Below are positions 60,655 through 64,000 of a DNA stretch of 64,000 nt, piece by piece. The notes under the pieces are model-generated. The model ran no database searches. It was not told the DNA's origin and was given only the letters and a program-made list of their open reading frames with translations. This DNA is from an uncultured Gammaproteobacteria bacterium. GTDB lineage: Bacteria > Pseudomonadota > Gammaproteobacteria > SZUA-229. The stretch is taken from positions 31,198-95,197 of the forward strand of contig CAJXZZ010000001.1 in assembly GCA_913065105.1 (NCBI GenBank), given 5' to 3'. The stretch's first letter is position 1. The number at the start of each line of letters is the position of its first letter. The position numbers and the translations under genes were made by a program.

Positions 60655-61413
60655 TTAGTTATAAAGTGAAACTATATTATGCACCAGCTTTTCGATTATT
60701 TCATTGCCGTCAGATATGCGCTGCCTTATCTCGTCCATAGAAATTATTTCTGATCGCTGATCAGCCTCATCACCCTTTCCTGCTGCCCAGTTCACGACAA
60801 GAGACAATGTGGCATAATTTATATCTAGTTCACGAGCTAAAGCGGCTTCAGGCATAGCCGTCATACCGACGATATCGCAGCCATCGTTCTGCATGCGTTT
60901 AATTTCTGCAATGGTTTCCAGCCGCGGACCCTGTGTTACACCATAGGTTGCCAGTGAGATACACTCCATGCCTTCCGTTTCTACCGCTGTTTGTAATTTC
61001 TTTCTTAAGGTTAGTTCGAAAGGATAACTGAAATCTATATGCTTTACCTCGCTTTCATTGCCGTCGTTATAGGTCTGCATGCGACCATAGCTATAATCAA
61101 TTATCTGATCAGGTACTACCCATGTCATCGGTGACATCTTTTCTGTAATACCACCAACGGCTGTGATGGCGATGACATCAGTGACCTCAAGCATTTTAAG
61201 TACGTACATGTTAGCCCGGTAATTTATCTGATGTGGCGCTAGATGGTGAGAACTACCGTGACGGTTAAAATAAACCACTTCAAGATCAGCTATATTGCCT
61301 GAGACAAAAGTATCTGATGGTTGACCAAATGGTGTCTTTGTTCGTTCATCTGCCACTCTGCTAAGGTTGGTAAGTTCACCGAGCAGGCTACCGCCGATTA
61401 TTGCTAGCTTCAC
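60655..61413 (-). CDS. S-methyl-5'-thioinosine phosphorylase-like purine phosphorylase
   Basis: 252 aa; IGGSLL, NRHGSSHHLAPHQINYRANMY, GPRLET, DIVGMTAMPEAALARE; 4-nt overlap with the phosphoribosyltransferase gene. Confidence 0.85.
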   Translation of the reverse strand: MKLAIIGGSLLGELTNLSRVADERTKTPFGQPSDTFVSGNIADLEVVYFNRHGSSHHLAPHQINYRANMYVLKMLEVTDVIAITAVGGITEKMSPMTWVVPDQIIDYSYGRMQTYNDGNESEVKHIDFSYPFELTLRKKLQTAVETEGMECISLATYGVTQGPRLETIAEIKRMQNDGCDIVGMTAMPEAALARELDINYATLSLVVNWAAGKGDEADQRSEIISMDEIRQRISDGNEIIEKLVHNIVSLYN

Positions 61414-61982
61414 TTATCGTCCTCTTCGAATGCGTATATCGAATCAAGCTGTCGATATTGTCCGTTATAGTCCATACCAAAACCGAAGACATATTTATCT
61501 TCTACCGTCAGTGCAATATTATCTGTGAGAGCTGCATCGATACAGTCGTGTGTGATACAGCGATTATGTTTTTTTCTTAGTAGTACAGCTGAAACAATAG
61601 TAGCTGCACCCTCGGATTCACAATACTGAATAATAGACTTTAATGTGTGGCCTTCATCGAAGATGTCATCCAGAATCAAAACTGTACGATCTTTCAATGG
61701 CGTAACCGGATATGCTTTCCACATTAGTTCGCCACCCGATGTCTGGTTATCATAACGAGTGGCATGTATGTAATCGATTTCTAACATACAATGCAGACGT
61801 GGGATTAACTGTCCGGAAAACACCAGGCCGCCCTGCATAACACACAGTACAACAGGTGTTTCATTTTTTAATTGCAGGTTGAGTTTATCTGCAAGCTGAT
61901 CAAGCGCTGCTGTAATTTCACTATTATTAAAAACCAGTTTACAACCAACAGGAATATTTAACTCAGGCAATTTCAAATCCAT
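61410..61982 (-). CDS. Hypoxanthine-guanine phosphoribosyltransferase
   Basis: 190 aa; PRPP motif VLILDDIFDEGHTLKSI. Confidence 0.9.
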   Translation of the reverse strand: MDLKLPELNIPVGCKLVFNNSEITAALDQLADKLNLQLKNETPVVLCVMQGGLVFSGQLIPRLHCMLEIDYIHATRYDNQTSGGELMWKAYPVTPLKDRTVLILDDIFDEGHTLKSIIQYCESEGAATIVSAVLLRKKHNRCITHDCIDAALTDNIALTVEDKYVFGFGMDYNGQYRQLDSIYAFEEDDK

Positions 61983-61992
61983 CCCTTAGTCA

Positions 61993-62364
61993 CTAGTACG
62001 TGAAAGTAACGGTGTTATCATCCATTGCTTCATCAATGACATAAGCTGCACCGACTCTCTCATCAATTTCTTCTAACAATTCTTCTCCCGCCATTTTCAG
62101 GGAGGTATTACAGACTTTAAAACTAACGCCGGCATGGTGAGCTTCATGGATGAGGTCGTACAGTGTACTGTGTGTATCCAGATTCACTTCGACTTTTTTA
62201 GCTACATCGACCAGCGCAAGTTGAGCTGATGTTCCAGTTAATACGACTTCTACATCGTGTGACAGAGCAGCAGCAATAGTTGCCTGGAATAATGGCGCAT
62301 AACAGCCCTCAGGTTTTGCAGGATCTGAATTAGACATGACGATTAGTAATTTTTTCTTATTCAT
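61993..62364 (-). CDS. DsrE/DsrF-like family protein
   Basis: 123 aa; KKLLIVMSNSDPAKPEGCYAPLFQATIAAALSHDVEVVLTG, VSFKVCNTSLKMAG. Confidence 0.8.
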   Translation of the reverse strand: MNKKKLLIVMSNSDPAKPEGCYAPLFQATIAAALSHDVEVVLTGTSAQLALVDVAKKVEVNLDTHSTLYDLIHEAHHAGVSFKVCNTSLKMAGEELLEEIDERVGAAYVIDEAMDDNTVTFTY

Positions 62365-62371
62365 AATTTAT

Positions 62372-62530
62372 CTCCATAGATGGAGTGGCTAAAAACTGCT
62401 CCTTGGCAACAGCTCCTGCGTTGCTCTAATAAGTTACATCCATGTAACGATGCATTTTCTGCACTTCCTACATCCTTGTAGGTCGGATACTGAGAATCTT
62501 CTTCGTGGCACAGATGCCACTTAGTAGAGC
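62372..62530. repeat. Modular hairpin array, copy C (TCC-type loops on + strand)
   Basis: CTCCAT-AG-ATGGAG (62372-62385), GCAAC-AGCTCCTGC-GTTGC (62406-62424), GTTACAT-CC-ATGTAAC (62433-62448), CCTACA-TCCT-TGTAGG (62467-62482), GTGGCA-CAGA-TGCCAC (62515-62530). Confidence 0.75.
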
Positions 62531-62604
62531 AATGCAGAAGCAATTGCCGAGGAACGATTCCAGTACCCTTCCACAGCATGTTAGTGTTTTAAAATTTTAA
62601 TAGC

Positions 62605-63651
62605 TTATACATCCATTTCTAGTTCAGGCGAATCATTTAATGTAGCAACCTGTGCTGATACCTGCTGCCAGTGCCTATCCCGCTGCAACTGAGCCCAGCT
62701 GATATCACCTTCACCATGCATACGAACCAGACGTAGCTGTGATGTTGGGCTTACATAACCTTTCATATACTCGGCAGCTTCGATAGCACCGTCCAGATGA
62801 TTGCATACCAGTGCCATATCACAACCTGCGGCTAATGCCGCCTCGGCTCGTTCACCATAACCGCCTGCAACGCAAGCGGCTTCCATGCTCAGATCATCGC
62901 TGAATATTACGCCCTGAAAACCCAAACGCTGGCGTAATATGTTACCTATCCAGAAAGATGAATAACCCGCTGGTTTTTCATCCACCTTATCGTATATAAC
63001 ATGCGCCGGCATAATGGCAGCCAGTTTATTTTCGATCATATACTGAAATGGGATAATGTCACTGCGCAATAATTCTTCTAACTCTCGATGATCAACTGGC
63101 ATGGCAATATGTGAATCTTCAACAACGCCACCATGACCGGGAAAATGCTTCCCCACGGCCTTCATACCCGCTTTATTCATGCCATGCATAAAAGCGTAAG
63201 CCAGCGTTGCAACGGTTGCCGGTTTACTATGGAATGCGCGATCACCGATAACACCGCTTAGACCATGTGCCAGATCAAGCACCGGGGCAAAACTAAAATC
63301 GATACCGCAGGCACGCAGCTCAACAGCCATTAACCAACCTGATCTTTCTGCCAGCTGCCTGCCTTGTTCAAGGTCATCTTTAGCAATTCTTGCGTAGGTA
63401 GCTGCTGCAGGTATACGGCTAAAACCTTCACGAAAACGTTGTACCCGCCCACCTTCGTGATCAACAGCAATGAGTAAGCGGGGGGTCTTTATATCGTGAA
63501 TCTCTGTAGCCAAAGCCGTTATCTGCGCTACCGACTCAAAATTGCGGGTAAATAAAATCACCCCACCAACTTCTGGATTCAATAGTAACTCTTTTTCTTT
63601 TTTGCTAATGGATGTCCCTTCAAGATCAACCATTAATGGACCGAGTGTCAT
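62605..63651 (-). CDS. nagZ: Beta-N-acetylhexosaminidase NagZ
   Basis: 348 aa; GGVILFTRNF, AVDHEGGRVQRFREGFSRIPAA, KHFPGHGGVVEDSHIAMP, IFSDDLSMEAA. Confidence 0.95.
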   Translation of the reverse strand: MTLGPLMVDLEGTSISKKEKELLLNPEVGGVILFTRNFESVAQITALATEIHDIKTPRLLIAVDHEGGRVQRFREGFSRIPAAATYARIAKDDLEQGRQLAERSGWLMAVELRACGIDFSFAPVLDLAHGLSGVIGDRAFHSKPATVATLAYAFMHGMNKAGMKAVGKHFPGHGGVVEDSHIAMPVDHRELEELLRSDIIPFQYMIENKLAAIMPAHVIYDKVDEKPAGYSSFWIGNILRQRLGFQGVIFSDDLSMEAACVAGGYGERAEAALAAGCDMALVCNHLDGAIEAAEYMKGYVSPTSQLRLVRMHGEGDISWAQLQRDRHWQQVSAQVATLNDSPELEMDV

Positions 63652-63788
63652 GAATAACGCCTACTATTACATTGTAATCAAAAAAAGTATTTTAACCAAT
63701 AATACGAAATACACCCAGGGTAATGCATTCATTTTTTAACGGAGTAAAAAACCTGTAGTCTCTGTGTCCTGAGATCTAGCAATATAAG

Positions 63789-64000
63789 TCAATTACATTT
63801 AATACCGCAAAATTGCATAATCTGCTTAATGTGCCGCTCTAAACCAGTAAAACTATGATCGCCGCCTTGTTCAATGATGCATCGAGCGTTTTTATATTTC
63901 AGCTCGGCTTCACGGTAATCCAGTGTTTCGTCACCGGTCTGTAACAGAATGAGGTAACGCTCCGCCTGGGTGATACTTCTCACATCCATGTCTTTTAATT
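63789..64000 (-). CDS. C-terminal part of a YqiA/YcfP-like esterase, truncated by the window end
   Basis: Frame stays open to the window edge (LKDMDVRSITQ...); RYLILLQTGDETLDYREA, EQGGDHSFTGLERHI. Confidence 0.7.
   Translation of the reverse strand, partial: LKDMDVRSITQAERYLILLQTGDETLDYREAELKYKNARCIIEQGGDHSFTGLERHIKQIMQFCGIKCN

Noticed and set aside
62361-62579. 72-aa minus-strand ORF (MLWKGTGIVPRQ...)
   Set aside because: Lies wholly within the hairpin array; composition is explained by the repeats and it has no recognisable domain.

Overview
The window is a 64 kb gammaproteobacterial-type chromosome segment (inferred from gene content and the tmRNA tag), mostly housekeeping and densely coding. 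From left to right: a fadE-fadI-fadJ-like beta-oxidation operon; a diguanylate cyclase; tatD-pilZ-holB-tmk-mltG-pabC-pabB-fabF-acpP-fabG-fabD; dapB-dnaJ-dnaK-grpE-hrcA, with a perfect CIRCE operator and a candidate sigma-32 promoter; a 1290-aa fused FAD/Fe-S/CCG oxidoreductase; lolD plus a single lolC/E gene; two tandem paralogous lipoproteins; a HupE/UreJ-like protein; an isolated soxB; msrQ-msrP; purL; ssrA (tmRNA, tag ANDDNYALAA); mltF; several small or hypothetical genes; rsd/algQ; rlmKL; kdsB-Trm112-lpxK-msbA-exbD-exbB; comEC; nudJ-mnmA-hflD; a DUF2235 hydrolase; and mtnP-hpt-dsrE-nagZ. No CRISPR array, transposase, integrase or prophage was seen. The observations most worth a second look are: (1) a DUF2235/Tle1-like hydrolase whose C-terminus reads like a LecA (PA-IL) lectin domain; (2) arrays of short hairpins with variable, apparently covarying stems and a recurrent TCC/GGA loop, at three intergenic sites; (3) three long imperfect palindromes of one or two related families clustered around the dnaJ/dnaK/hrcA heat-shock genes; (4) apparent dual CIRCE plus sigma-32 heat-shock control; (5) paired inverted repeats over the ssrA promoter and a partial duplication of the ssrA 3' end; (6) a terminator hairpin that also encodes the MsrQ C-terminus. 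All product names come from reading the translations by eye. No database search was run.
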